A stretch of DNA of 64,000 nucleotides from Pempheris klunzingeri. Lineage: Eukaryota; Chordata; Actinopteri; Acropomatiformes; Pempheridae. Location: contig NC_092012.1 of NCBI RefSeq assembly GCF_042242105.1, positions 6,122,470-6,186,469 on the forward strand. Reading direction: 5' to 3'. The notes below the pieces were generated by a model. It was not told the origin of the DNA. It searched no databases and saw nothing but the letters and a program-made list of their open reading frames with translations. Every line of letters starts with the position of its first letter. Within the stretch, counting starts at the first letter, position 1. Shown here piece by piece: positions 1-13,714 of the stretch. The translations under genes were made by a program, and so were the position numbers.

Positions 1-2690
1 ACAAATCTAGAGCACAATGCCAGCATTACTTAGACTTGTGAGGAGTTTTTTTCTCAGCTGGTCTCAGTTTCATAGAGATGCCTCTACAAGACCTACACAC
101 GCAAACAACACCATGAGCGAGAAGATTGGCTACATTGGCCTGTTTCTGTTTTGTAATTCTAAATGTCTGCCACCAGGTCCGATTCCAACAAAATGATTTA
201 TCCCGCCTTATCCCAGCTGTCTTCCCTGTCCTCCCGGCGCAGCTGCACTGCCCACTGCAGCGCTTGGTCTGGCTAGTCTGGCTGGAAATCGGCCAGGAGG
301 AGCCTTAGGTCCAAGATGGGTTAGCTTAGCTCTTATCCTGGGTCTGCCACAACACCCACTGTGGCACGTGGTCCAAGAGATGCAGTAGAGATGCTGTGAG
401 CCCGCTGCTCTTAACCCAGCCCCCGGGCTTCATATTCTAATGTGTATTTCTATTTTTCTGTGGTTTCTGGAGGTGCTGAAATGCAGTCTTCATTCTGGCA
501 GACACTACTGCTTTTGTGCACAAGCACCACCAAATCAGCACAAAATGAAAGTTCCTTGTGGCTGCTTTAATTATTGTACAGATCAGAAAGAGTACATTTA
601 CAACACTGTGCATGACAAGTTGGTGTTGAAACACAGTTTAGCCACTTAAGTTACGAAATACGTTATTTTGTTCTCCACGTTTGAGAAGAAATTACTTCAA
701 ATAATCGATAGGGTTACCACAAGTAATGAGTAAACTAACAGTGTCTAATCCAGCAGTATTCAATGTGTGCAGTGGCCTAAGAAGTTCAAACAGAACTACA
801 TAGTGGGCTGAAACATGTCTTGTTGAGTCAGCTTAATGTCAGCACTCGTCACATTTGGCAAAATTATTCAAATACACTGTAAGCCTGACAGTCTCCTACT
901 GGCTTCTGCATGTTAATGAACAAGAAGACTAAAGTTGACCGTCATTTAACATAAATGAGTGAAGAACTGAAGAACACATACTCTCATGTTGAAACACTCC
1001 AATTTTAAAACCTAGTCTTTACGCAATTACAGCTATTTCTACACACATGACACAGCTCTGTGTAAGTAGGAGAGCAGTAACAACTTGAACCTTCCTCACT
1101 GCACTGGCTAATTACAGAGAGAAAATAATAACATAATATATTCCCACAGCGAGGGCTGGGCCTATGCAGAATACAAATCCAGCCCTTTTTATCTTACAAA
1201 ACCATCAGGATAATGAATCAGGTCTGGCAACGTGAATGCTTCCTGGTGCCAAAATGGCTATTTTATGAAGCAGCAGAGCTGAAAGCAGAGCTGGAGACAG
1301 ACTCATCCAGCACAGAGATACAGGACCACAGCATTATTTTTAGATGAGGACGGGCGGACCACACCACTTCACTGATTGAATTTAAGGGGTGAACTGGGTA
1401 TTGAACCTCGTTACTCCCTCTAAAACAACAGAAGAATAGATATAAGAAATCTCCACATCACCGTGATCTTCAAAGGTGAGATAATGCTGTAGGTTAACAC
1501 AACAGATGAATCTGGTCAGAGCGGTCTGCAGGCAGCACTCACTGTTTATATAAGCGCAGAGCGGAGATAGATATGATTCACAGGCCTCAAACATGGACTG
1601 CATTTCTTGCCAGTCACAGAACAGCAGTGGCTTGTGAATCAGGAACGTGTAGGTTAATGAAGTATTGATCACGGCATTCTCATTTTTAGATTACAATCGT
1701 TTCTTATTGAGCCAATAATGCATTGTTCCATGGACGAAAAGACATAAGAATTATTTTGGTCCCCTGTCAATAAAACTAGTTAGCACAAAATGATAGCCTG
1801 TACCTCTTCAGGCGTACACTGACAAAGTACCAAAGTCTCCTTGCTATTTATATATTAATTCTATTTAAATCCTAGAAGAGACCTGGTGAATTGCCATATT
1901 TTCAGACCTCATCCAATCTGTGAGCCTCATTTCTGGTTGCAAAAAGTATCCTGTTACCTGCTTGTGTACAGGAACACAATCGCATGTGTTCACTTTTCAG
2001 CCACGTAGTAATCACGGTAGTCGGGTGCAAGGGCGTGGTGACAGGTTACATTTGGGTCATGTGCCATGATGCAAGCTGTCACATCAAATTGAGCATGGCA
2101 AGCTTTTACTTTTTCTTACAGTAACAGGGAGAGAGCTCAGAGACATCACAAGACTCCATCTGCATTGTAAAACCACACAGTAGAGCATGAGCTACTAAAA
2201 AAAAAAAAACCTCCAGTGTGCGGTGGATGATTTAATTGTCCTGTGCAACCATTTGTCATTGTGTTATTGGACATTTTCTTAAATATACTGCCATAAGGCT
2301 TTGACGTGCATGTTAAATCTTACTGCAGGATCAATTTGGTTGATATTATCTTGTCTTAAGTCATAAATATGGATCTAGTCTGTAACATTCATCTGTCTTT
2401 TCGGAGCATTGGGTCCTGAAATAGAGCTTTCTGTTATTTTTGACCTGATTTATACAGGACAGTATGGCATTACAAGATATATGACAACACATCTTAAAAT
2501 GTATATGAATACCTAGCAGCAGGGTGATGTAGGTCCATTCATACTCTCCTACATTACACAGGTTTTTCACCTTAGTGACATCGCTAACTAGAGTGTTATC
2601 TCTGTATTTACCCCAGCGACATGGTCGTTCAGTCCATTTCACGATTAAATTAACTGCCTTATCTCGTCAGTCGTGTTCTTGTCGGAAGCT
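1..2690. other. No supported gene; probable intron or intergenic DNA
   Basis: No exon of a recognised family is visible. Two minus-strand open frames (1382-1672 and 2361-2642) have a somewhat protein-like composition, but I cannot match them to any family and neither has convincing splice sites at both ends. If the candidate 5' exon near 3.26 kb is real, this stretch is the first intron of a minus-strand gene that continues off the left edge. A short poly-A run sits near 2197. Confidence 0.4.
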
Positions 2691-2699
2691 GGTTTGACA

Positions 2700-3600
2700 T
2701 TGTGAAAGATAACACACACAACTGCAAAACCATATTTTAGACGGGATGCCGCGGGATTTCGATGTCAAATAGCTACGAGGTGTATTATAGTGGGGGGTTT
2801 TATTCAAACCTAACAAGCTAACGTTAACTTACTGTGGAGATTAGGGCACCGACAGACGCCGGGAGGAGGATAATAAATGTGATAAGGCAGTGCCAACGCC
2901 TCCTGGTAGTTCTCTGAGAGCTGTCCGTGTAGCTGTGTTATCCTTTTTTTATATATCCATGCCAAGCAGTAAGGCCCTGGTTCGTCCTACATGTTTCACC
3001 CCAAAGATGCATCCTCTCACCTCCACTCTGCTAGCTTCTTGGTTTCCTACGTCATGGGTGGATTAGCTAGCTAGCTAGCTAGCTAACGAGCTAACTAGCC
3101 GCCTAGCTGCTAACAGTAGCTTGACCGAATTGTCTCCTAAATAGTCACCTTGTCAGGATGTTACATTGGGTGGGAGCAGCAGAAAACAATTCAGAGCATA
3201 CGCCACAAATGCCGTGGATGTGTTGAAACGGCGCAGACGCTGCGTTAGATCAGCCTTACCTGCTTTACATTAGCCGATTAGCCGCTAACGGGCGCTGCGA
3301 AGCCAGCTGCTGATGACGGCCTGGGTGGTGGTGCCCTCCTCGGTCACAGAGGGAGGGAGGCAGCGGTGTCTGAATTCAGCCTTATTTCTTTAATATTACT
3401 ATATATATATAACTGGAGACATCAGGCATCGGCTCACGGCTATATTAAAAAAAAAGCAGCCTTAGATACTCCGTCTATCTGGTTCGCAGCATGATAAATG
3501 GTGATGTCCGCCTCCCTGCTCGGTCAGTTACAACCTGCCTTCACAACATCCTCTTCATCATCATCAGTCTGCAGGGAGTTCCGCATACTGAGAGTCCGAC
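2700..3600 (-). promoter_or_regulatory. Candidate promoter and noncoding first exon of a leftward gene
   Basis: The segment is richer in CpG than its surroundings. On the minus strand a strong splice donor, CAG|GTAAGG, ends a possible exon at position 3260, and no long reading frame crosses it, so the exon would be untranslated. In tetrapods NR1H3 is followed on the same strand by MADD. Here nr1h3 is also on the minus strand and lies just to the right, so this could be the madd start. That is synteny inference only, because no MADD coding exon is visible in the window. Confidence 0.4.
3064..3086. repeat. (TAGC)n simple repeat
   Basis: About five to six perfect TAGC units lie inside the candidate promoter segment. 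GCTA-rich runs also occur around the nr1h3 candidate promoter at 18.7-19.05 kb. Confidence 0.85.
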
Positions 3601-3873
3601 AAACAAGCCTGCATGACCACTTAATGCTCCCATCAGGGCTGACATTAGCGTGTCTGTGGTGCTGCTTCACTCAATAATCTCACTAAACAGTCTGCAGTAT
3701 TTTAGAGCCAAACAGGGCCGGTCAAAGCGTGTGGGGGGGCCTAGAAATAATATGATCTGATATCCAACCAACCACCCCTGAAATGTGCAACTATATTATT
3801 GTTAAAATTACTGAGAGGTAATTAAACCTTGGCAAAAATAAAAATGAATACTAACTTTAATATTACACTATTA

Positions 3874-4000
3874 TCAGGGTTAGGAGGGTTTAAAATGTAT
3901 TCACCTGCAATTGCATACAATTATTAATTAACGTAATCTAAGTATCACAAAATTAAAGTAATATAATCTGATTACTTTCTGCTACTTTTGGATTTTTGGT
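3874..4000. repeat. Dispersed percomorph repeat fragment (GTAATCTGATTAC-rich)
   Basis: The stretch contains the words GTAATCTAAGTATCACAAA and TAATCTGATTACTTTCTG, which I recognise as part of a repeat very common in percomorph fish genomes. A second related fragment lies near 29.92 kb. The element class is not certain. Confidence 0.5.
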
Positions 4001-4010
4001 ACTAAATATG

Positions 4011-5370
4011 AAAATAAAGAGAGGATATACGGCCGCACCACATTGGCTCATTGTTCTGGATGCTGTTGGCATCATTTATTTTGATTTGATTTGCAGGGCA
4101 GTATATTGGCCTTCATTTGAAAATGCATTTTAAAGTCGTAATCCTGCTAATAATCCACATTTTCATTAAATGTATTGGTTATCCAATTATATCATTTTTT
4201 TTTTTTATCTGTAACTGTAACAGAATACAGTTACTTTTTCTGTACCAAAATTACATAAAGCCATTCCATATATCTATTACTCTCCAACACTTACTAGTAT
4301 TACCATTAAGATACTGGTACACAAATTTGGTAATGGGATCATAAAATGTGTTGTAATGATCTATAAATATAGTGTAGTATAAATCCCCTAAATCCCAAAA
4401 TGTTGCATAGCATTTATGAAACGTGTCTGTAGCATTACAAACATGTTGGGGTAAAAGAAAACAAACAAGCCTGATGAAAACCAATTAAAGGAGACTGCAT
4501 GGATTGTGTCTGTACGTCTATTAGTAGCCTGAACAGCCTGGAAATCCTTTTTTGGGCCCTGAGGTTTGATAAGTGGGCAGAGCAAGCAACCGTTAACAAC
4601 ATGACAGTTAGAATTACTTAAAAAAACAGTAACTGGATAAATTAAATAGTGATACTAGCTATTACTTTAATACCAGCATTAGTTTTGAGACGACAAATTT
4701 GATTTTACACCCTCAAAAATGTGTCACGATCAGAAGTCATTTTATTGTGCCCCTTTGTTCCAAAATGTGGTGTAGACCTACTTCAATATAATACCACTTT
4801 TTTTTTTCTGTAATACCACCACATTCCCAAATAGTAGCAATAGGGGAACATTTTAGGATGAAGGGGTGTTTTTAACATTTTGAAACTCAAAGTCAATTTA
4901 TTAGCTCTGTTTGGAGCTTTCAACCACATCTCATTGGCTTTCAAAGCAAATTAAAATGTAATACCTTTGGGTCAAACTGCTGTTATTAAGATCAAGATGA
5001 GCATTCATACTTTTTTATAGGCTGTACAAAAAGAAAAGAAAAATAATGTAATGGAGGAACTCCATTGATTTTGCTCATCAAAGTCTGTTTACGGTTCTGG
5101 GGAAGTCGAACTGTTGTTGTGTTGTAGTTGTATAAAGCCTGTAATGACTCCAGAGCGTTCTGAGTGTAGGTCAGTGACCAAAAAAGTGAATTTGACGGAT
5201 AGCATTAATATTATTCTTACTATTTTCAAATTTAAATATTGTGATAATATTGTAATCTTGAATTCTGAATGAAAATCTAACATTGTGACAGCACTATAGG
5301 AAATAAAGCAAAATGTGGAGGTATCCGACCAGCAAACAAGTGATTTTGATTCCAAACAAATCAGCACTAC
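4011..5370. other. AT-rich intergenic DNA, no gene seen
   Basis: No exon or RNA gene is recognised. There are short poly-T runs near 4195 and 4798, and words of the same GTTACTTTTTCTGTA type as the repeat just upstream. Confidence 0.5.
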
Positions 5371-8300
5371 AGCATAGCTTTAATTTATACTGTACATACA
5401 AAACACAAGGTCTTCAAGAGTTACAAGTATTAAAATAGGTTTGCATTTCTATATACCAATAATGTTTACAGTGTCACTCTGAAGACAGGAATTAAGAGCA
5501 GATCAGAAATGACAATTACAGTATATACAGTACAATTAACCTCGATACCTACAGCGTCAACATAACATGTTACACTAGGAAACACATTTAGGAGCCAGGA
5601 GCTGATGCTTTTTGCTCATTCGATCAGAGTACAGCACACAATGATAGAATTATTTCATCAAATTCCACCTGTCACATAATTGGGGATTCAACTGGGGCAG
5701 GGTGGAAAGTTCACCCCGATATCACAGAGGCTATTTTTCAACATAATGCTCTGTGGCCAGAGATGCCCTGCAAGCAGCAAACCAAAACCCAAGAGAAAAA
5801 TCTCACATTTCATTGCAAAAGGGACCCAAATGAAAGCCAAGTGAAACTAAATCTCTGGTATGGTTTCAACATGCTGCGCGCTCCAGCATTTATCTGCTTC
5901 TTTTAATATTGATCCGTCTGTCAAAAGGAAAACCATTAAATACGTTACTAAAAGGTTAGAGGGGTGTAAGAAGATCAATAAGTGAATAAAAACGTTCCCA
6001 TTTTTAGAGCATCAATAAAAAATGGATTTGACAGTTTTTGAGAGGGAAGGCAAAAGGTGTGATACAACATGTGGTCAGAGATTAAGTGAAAAAAGTGATC
6101 TCTTATACTTAAAGTTTACTGGTATTACATGTAATTCAGGCAACTTTCAAATTAGGAATCCTTAATTCTTCTTGTTGTCTTGTATAACTGGGCCACACTT
6201 GTTTGCAGAAGCAGAGACATTTACTCAACTGAAGCCTTTTGTCAAGCAACTGTAAAAGAAGAGGAAGTTAAAAAAAACAAAAAAAAAAAAACACTCTGGT
6301 CACTATTGTTTCTGTGATGATTCTGCAGGCTCAAGAACACACTGTACTGCACCACTGCTCATATATATATATATATAAAAAAAAAAAAAAAGAACATGGG
6401 AGGAAAACATCCATTTGTTTGTGTTCACTCGACCAACCAATAGGTGGAGCTCGCAGCGTTTTTGTCCATCTACAACCTTTTCTCTTGTGGTGTAAGCTGG
6501 AGGTCAGTCATTACAATCAACCAGCTCGGTCAAAGATGCTGATGCACCAGGCAGGAGCAGAGAATTATGCTCAAATGCTCCAATTAGCCAAAATCTATTT
6601 TATATGATCACAGATGAATTGAATGGCAAATACAACTTTGGCAGATTACTCACCAACTCATGCTTTTACCATTTACCATTCTAAGACACATGCTCCTGTC
6701 CTGTGCACTGGACAGGAATATTCAACAATAGAACTTTTTCTACAGAAGGCTTTTTAGCATGTAACAGTAAGGAAAGCACAGATCATCAATCATAAAATAA
6801 ATCGTAGCTGAATTCCATTTAGCTGCTGCAGTTGCAGGGTCCTGGTGGCTCACTGGGACAATGCGAAAGAGCCTTTGTTAATGTTATAAGAAACACCCGT
6901 GCTTTTCCCACTGTGACGAGTCAAAGCGTCTGCTGTGAAAAAGGCCTGTCTTTAAAAAACACGAATCGACCATCTGGGAGATCCACAACATGACATTCAT
7001 TTAAAAACAAAAACATTATGCAACACAGACGCAAAAGACAACCCAAGTCTAACATTGAAATTCAAATCATCAGAACACGTGAGGCCCACCACCGTGTGCT
7101 TTTGGACAAGAGTATCTCATTCGGATCAAATCAAATCCAGGAAGGACAACTTGAAACTGTGAGCCGTGTGTTTTTATACTTCTATTTCTGTATTTATGTG
7201 AAGAATCAGTGTCCCATTTTAGCTGCAACATGTTAGCTGTCAAATGCAATTTTAATTAAGAGCCATGAGAAAATGTAGCTTTAAATAACAAAGCATTACA
7301 TTAATGTAAACTGCCTGATGCCGGAGAAGCTGAAATGGCTGAAACAGTTTGAGAGAGGACAGAGCACACAGCGTTTTACATCCATGGTTATGCAGGTCTA
7401 ACAGTGAGATCTGGAAATGCTACAGGCAGCCAGTCAGTATGAAGAGAGAATAAACATCACAATTTTGACTTTGCATTGACATTCCTTTATCATCTGTTGC
7501 GTATTTCAAGTTTACACTGCACAAGAGAATGCACGGAAAACACAGCATGAATATAAACATCTAAATCTCTAGTTATAAAGTGTGTTATAACTTTTTTTTG
7601 TATGTTTCTACTCATTCCCTGTTGTTCTCTGCTCCCTGTTGTTAGTTTTGGTACAGTATTGAGAGACGCTTTCCAGAATCCCACCAGTTAAAGCTGTTGG
7701 TGTTGAGTACCCATTCAGAGAAGATACTCAAGCCTGTGGTCGACCTTCAGATCACGCTATTTTCCCGCTGGATGTTCAGCTATACATCTTTTCCTCAGTC
7801 ATACAGTATGTTATCAAAAACAAAAAGCTGTGAAAGTCTTTACAAACTGTTCAAACTACATGTATGTTGCTTATACATTTCTCTCAACTTTAAACGCTTG
7901 TGATGAAAAAAAAGGAAAGTCACTGTACTGCTTTGTAATGAAATGGATAAAAGTACATCTCACATACACATAATGACAAATATGGTGTTAAAAGAGGCAA
8001 TTCTTTCTATTATGATTCATGAATACAGCTGTCACGGTGGTTTTTTCCCCCCCCATTTGAAATTGAGTGTCACAGAGATGGTTGTTTGGCTTCCCTTGTT
8101 TTTAAACATTTAATCCTTACAGGGAATTGAAGACACATCTGTACCTCCTATTTAAAAAAAAAAAGGTACCAGTGCTGTGTATAAAATTAAAAAAAAGATT
8201 TAGTCGCATCACCATTTCCTGTAAATGAGGTCTTTACTTTCTTGTGCGTTAGTATGTGATTGTACAATCTCGTGGATACTTTTCATGTGTACACTCCATA

Positions 8301-9111
8301 CATTTTTCATGTGAAAATAAATATACAATTTACATGAAAGTTAATGGGTATCTAGAAATGACCAAAAGGGTCCCTTATGCACTTGGAAGAAAACTAACGG
8401 TAACCTAATAGAAAATTAAAGAAGCCTCCAATTCCAGGAGGTCTACTTCACATTACTTTACCTGAGCCACTAGCCCAACCTTTTGATTTCTGCACTTACT
8501 CCAAAAGGAACACAAACTATTTGTTGCCATATGCCAGATGGCCTACCATCTTTTACCCTAACATCAATAAAGTGAACAGCAGATATTGGTCTGCTCATGC
8601 TTGCTTTGTATCCATTTCCACCTATTGCACGACTGCAAAAAAAAAATCACTATTTCAACCGAACGTGCAGCTGTAAACCCGACAACTGAGACGGCCACAG
8701 CCAAGCCCTGCTCAGGACATTCTGATTTTAATTGTTAGAAGATGAGTATAGAACTGAGCTAAAGATCGACATAACTTTAAACAAACATTAAATCAGATAA
8801 CTGGCTAAAGAGCCTGATGCTGGTATTTAATATCGCCATAATCATGTCAGCATCTACACAAAAAGAACAACAAAACGCTCAAAGAAAAGTGTTCGCGTTT
8901 CTCCTGATGAACACGAAACCATTTAGCAGTCTATCTGAGAGCAAAGGGCAATGGTGCTCTCCTCCCACCAGATTAAAAAAAAAAAGAAAAAAAAAAATCT
9001 CAATTCTATAACCAATCCCTGACCAGATGGGCAGAAAGGAGTCAGTGTTTCTCCTCGATTGCCATTTCTGTCTCAGGCTTCATAAAGCAGAGTGCAACAT
9101 CGGGTTTGCAG
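5371..9111 (-). other. Presumptive nr1h3 3' untranslated and downstream region
   Basis: This lies immediately downstream of the nr1h3 stop codon at 9112. Several minus-strand ATTAAA-type poly-A signals occur (near 8824, 8723, 7247, 5903 and 5371), but no perfect AATAAA close to the stop codon stands out, so the transcript end is not fixed. A short (TA)n-(A)n tract lies at 6361-6390. No other gene was seen. How much of this is transcribed is unknown. Confidence 0.35.
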
Positions 9112-12100
9112 TCACTCGTTGACGTCCCAGATTTCAGAGAGCAGCGGGGGAAGTTTCTTGTCCTGGAGGCGAAGGGCAAAAACCTGCTCCGAGTGGACGC
9201 TACTTAGTGTACGAAGGCTCACCAGCTTCATCAGCATACGGGGAAACATCAAGTGATCCTGAGGAAACAATTGAAACAGAAACTTAAAAAAAAACAATAC
9301 TACTAGGAAAGGAGATTGTCTGCCCAACAATCACTTATCTATAGGAATGACTTCTACTGCTGAACTACAGGCCTGTTTTCAGTTGATATAAAAAAAGGAA
9401 ACAGGTTAATGCGGTTTACATTTAGTAGCTCCCTTACAATAAAAGCAGTTTCTCATCTACCACAGACATACCCCTCCGCTCTAAACAAACAAACAAAGCA
9501 AAAAGTAACCTCAGCCCTGACCCAATGTGCTGTGTGTTGTGATGACGACTAGCAGGTTATGCTGACATCCTGTTATCACAAGAGAAGAGGTTACCACTGG
9601 ACACTTACATTTGGTCTCTTTATCATGATGTAAGAGCGCAGTGCGTCCACATAGGGCTGCTGCAGCCGCTCCACCAGATCATGATCCTGTACATTTGGCC
9701 GATCTAAACACAGTTTACCAAACGAAACAAACACCTGTTAATCTCTTTTATTGCAGGTTATCAGATTTTTTTTTTGGTTAAAATATGATTCTTGCTTTTT
9801 GTCCCTTAAAAAAAATGGACAGGGGGCAACATTAGCTCCAAATACATTTTCACTTTGAGGATTCAATGCAGGTTGTGTAGTTTATGAATTCTGACCTGCA
9901 GAAAAGATGTTGATGGCGATGAGCAGGGCGTATTCGGCCTCGTCCAGATGCAGGTCATTCATTCCTTTCGAGAACTCGAAGATGGGGTTAATGAACTCAA
10001 ACTGAAGCCCTGGTGAGGTGAAAGTTCGGAGGAGGACAGGGAAACGAAAAGTCACTTTACACTGGAAGTTTTAGAGTTTCTTTACCAGGAGGAGTGGTCA
10101 TTGGAACAAATGTTTGTTTTCGTTACATAAATTACAAATCAAACTTAACTTTCTGTCCCAACTATCCACAGTTTCATATGTTATATTTCATATCTGATGG
10201 TGACTGTCTACTTGTTGCAATTGTTAAGATATGCTTGTGTAAGAAAAAAAAAAAAGACAAAACATGTAAACCTTAAGTCTGCTCATTCTTTTTTTCTTAA
10301 ACAGCATATTAGACAGATGGAATACAGGCAATCAGCCGAAGGGAAACCTAATATTCATATCTTCCATTACAATTTGACAGGCAGAGATGAGTAAATGTAC
10401 CCGCTTTGGCGAAATCCTCCTTATTATAGCTGAAATCTTTCAGAAATGTGATGCTATCGATAGCAGGGTTATACCGCCGAGATGTTTCGAGCAGCATAAT
10501 CTGAGGAGGACAGAAACACATCTTGGTGAGTGGAATATTAATATACAACCAAACTAGGACAAACTGATGTGCAGAGATATTCAAAGACTTTGTCAAAATT
10601 ATGCAGGAGGAGACTAAGTTTTCACTACAGCTTCGCTGAGGAAAAGAATGTCTTGTATGTTGGTCTTGTACGTCTGATCTCCTGTACACAAAAACTACAA
10701 AGACCTACAACTGGAACACCGTATTTTAAAATGAGTCAATAATAATTTTAGTTTGTATAAAGAAAACGCACTGACCACCAACAATCTAACTGTTCTTTTC
10801 ATCTAGACAGTGATTTGAAATCAGTGATGTACTTTTACAGTGCCTTGCATTTGGAACAAAACAATATCTCATAATAAATAATGGCAAACCTCAATGGTAG
10901 ATGTCTTCAGTAGAGCAATCTGGTCCTCCCTTGTGAGCTCCAGGAAACCGGGAAGCTGCTTAGCAAAATCCACAATCTCCTGGACTGACATGATTGCTAG
11001 CTCAGTGAAGTGGGCGAACCGCTGCTGACGCACTTCTCGGTTCTGCAAGTCCTGACTCTGTGGCCACGGCTGTCGGACGCACACGCAAAAACATTATGAG
11101 TGGGTTAACATTTCCCTCACAGACTCTCAAAAAAGCCGAGCAGCGGACACAGCGTATGCAAGGTTAAACCTGGAGAGCAGAGATGCTACATGAGAGACAA
11201 TTAACTGGTCAAAAACAAGCTAAATCTATAATCTGAGGCCTTTGCTTACTGTCACTTTTGGTCGGTCAAGGAAAGACCTCTTGTTGCATTGCTTCTGCAT
11301 GGCCACCAGCTTCTCAATCATCTCCTGCTGCTGTGGATCCAGTGTGGCTACTTCCTGCTGAGGGGAGGGGGCGACCACTGTGGACGTGCGAGCCGTTTCC
11401 TCCTCATGCTGCTTCTTCATCTTCTTCAGTCTAATTTGTTCCTCAGAGAGCACACCTACGAGTCAAAGATGATGCATATTTTGACTAGAGCTTCTCATGG
11501 TTTTCACTCCTGCATGCTAAAATGCAGCGGACACAACATTTTCTCTGTGTCTGATTAATCTGTCATAAAGACACTCACACTGCTCCAGCATGCCCGCCTC
11601 TCGACACTTGCGCAGGCGGCACTGCTGGCACTTGCGGCGCATGTACATGTCCATTTCACAGCGGCCATTGTTCTTGCAGGAGTACTGGGCACTTTTAATG
11701 ACGCTGCGTCGAAAGAAGCCCTTGCAGCCCTCGCAGCTCAACACGTTGTAATGGAATCCAGAGGCCTTGTCACCACATACACTGCACACCTCATTGCCCA
11801 GCATCTTTGGAGCAGGCCCCTTCTTTCTCTTCACTGGCTGTCCATCTACACACGCAAAAAAAAAAAGAGGTCATGGAAACACTCTGTGGCAGCATCTTAT
11901 ATACAGAGTGTTATTTTATGTGCTGGAAGGTTGGCAATCTTTTTGGTCTTTTTTTTTAAATAAAATTTGAATAAAGAAAGTTCGGAGGCCAGAGACAGCT
12001 TTGTATGCAAAACATGTAGGTACATAACGCAGGAGTATATCCTGTTTTATGAGTCGTGATCGTCTGCATATTCATAGAAAAAACATTTATTGTTGCTAGC

Positions 12101-13714
12101 TAGTTACCACTTCATTAGATACACTAGTCCAATCTAATACAATTCCACCAAGTACTTCAATTTTGTTGAAAATGTGCCAGATGTGCATATTAATTTTTAG
12201 GGCTTGTGACCACTGCAATAAACATTTTATAATATTTTTTACACCCCATTAAATACACAAGTTTCATGAAGACCAGACTAATAGCAGGGCTAATGGATAG
12301 AACAGCATTAGGTTGTACAGACAGGTGTGGCTGACAAACTGGGACCTCAGTGTGCAACTATTCAAATGAAGAGATCAGATAGAGAAAACAGTCTTTTAAA
12401 GTAAATAGCACAAAAAGGGTTCAACTATGGGCAAAAACGTCTGAGATTCGCAGAAAAAAAAAAAAAAAATGCTGGTTAGTCTAGTGGAAGTCACCTTAGT
12501 GTAATTACGCACACACACCAGAGAAGAAACACACCAGAGACACATGCTGCTCTGTAAGACTTCAGATTTAGGTCTGTCTATCAGGGAAAAATGCAAATAA
12601 TGACAGTCTGAGTTAAATGTAACCTTTCTGCGCTCACATTATCATTTTCAGACAGGTGATGCACTCAGTGATGTCCTGTTTTCTGTCAACGATGACTCAT
12701 GGTGGTGACTAAAGCAGCAACCTTTACATAACTTGCATAACTTGTGTTTCTCCAGATATGCAATTAAACACTGCCTGTAAATGTGCTGTATTTAATTACG
12801 TTTCTTTAAACTTAAAAACTTAAAGTCTTCAGTGCACCAAGGACTCACATTTAATGTCAGTTTCTTGAGAGAAAAGATGAAAATGTAAGTTGTGTATTGC
12901 AGTTATTTAAAGTAAGCACTTTTCTCTCACCTATGCTGGCAGATGTGTCACCTGCGGCTGGATCCAGCTTAATGTCGTTTGGCTCTACCGGCAGAGGGCT
13001 GCTCATCTCTGTCAGTGAAGGGCCGTTATGAGTGGCGACAGGGAAATCATCCGGCTGGGAGAGGTCGGCCAGCGACAGCAGGCCGTCGTGCTTCATTGCG
13101 GTGCTTCCACTGCTCTCCTCAACCATGCAGTCCAGCTGCAGCTCAGAGGCCCCGTCAAACACCTTACTCTCATCTGACAGAGGAGACACAAACACGATCA
13201 CATTCAAAACAACCACCGGCCACCTTGTACTATTGTGACAGGTGTCCAAAGTAAACGTTGATGTTCTTCAACCAAAAAGCTGGCATACAACAGAAACAAA
13301 CACCCACACGTGATATAATGACACAAAACTACTTTTGAGAAGATTATAATATTGAATTTCTTCTGTTGTCTGTACAAACCAAAGCAGTCATGTGCCACAT
13401 TTGGATGCATTTCAGAAAACTAATTTAGCAGACAATCGTGCATGAAATTGACTTTATTATAAAATGAAGATGTTCCTTTCAGAGAGACAAAATAATATAT
13501 AAGAAATTTTTTTAAGAAAAACAACCAGGCCAGATAGCCATTCCTAGAGCGTGCAACAAGAAAATTATACAGATTTTCCTAGCAGTGTAACACAAATAGA
13601 TTTACTGAGAAAACTGAACCCTGACCAGTTTGATCAGACACACTGACTAATACAGAAGTGGTTCCTCTTACCATGACCAACATCTGGGATATCAGTCACA
13701 GACAGCGTGGACAT
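9112..13714 (-). CDS. nr1h3: Liver X receptor alpha (nuclear receptor NR1H3), nine coding exons
   Basis: Oxysterol-activated nuclear receptor that heterodimerises with RXR on DR4 elements and controls cholesterol efflux and lipogenesis genes. Coding exons on the minus strand: 13714-13672, 13173-12931, 11845-11579, 11455-11250, 11069-10890, 10500-10401, 10009-9896, 9703-9609 and 9258-9112. All have GT-AG borders and compatible phases, summing to 1395 nt (464 residues; human LXR alpha 447). The start is [10 protein letters not shown]. The DNA-binding domain begins at C116 ([20 protein letters not shown]) with the P-box CEGCKG and the second finger ending CRLRKC. The hinge and ligand-binding domain follow from about residue 250 ([20 protein letters not shown], then [20 protein letters not shown]). 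The C-terminal AF-2 helix [12 protein letters not shown] is intact. Teleosts keep a single LXR, consistent with this assignment. No frameshift or missing key residue was seen. Confidence 0.97.

Noticed and set aside
1382..1672. Minus-strand 96-codon frame with protein-like composition (DWQEMQSMFEACESY)
   Set aside because: No family recognised and no acceptor-donor pair bounding it. I cannot separate it from chance.
2361..2642. Minus-strand frame TERPCRWGKYRDNTLVSD
   Set aside because: It starts from a GTG, there is no convincing acceptor upstream, and no homology is recognised.
10836..10850. ACAGTGCCTTGCAT, resembling a Tc1 transposon terminus
   Set aside because: Only about 14 bases match and no partner end was found in the nr1h3 intron.
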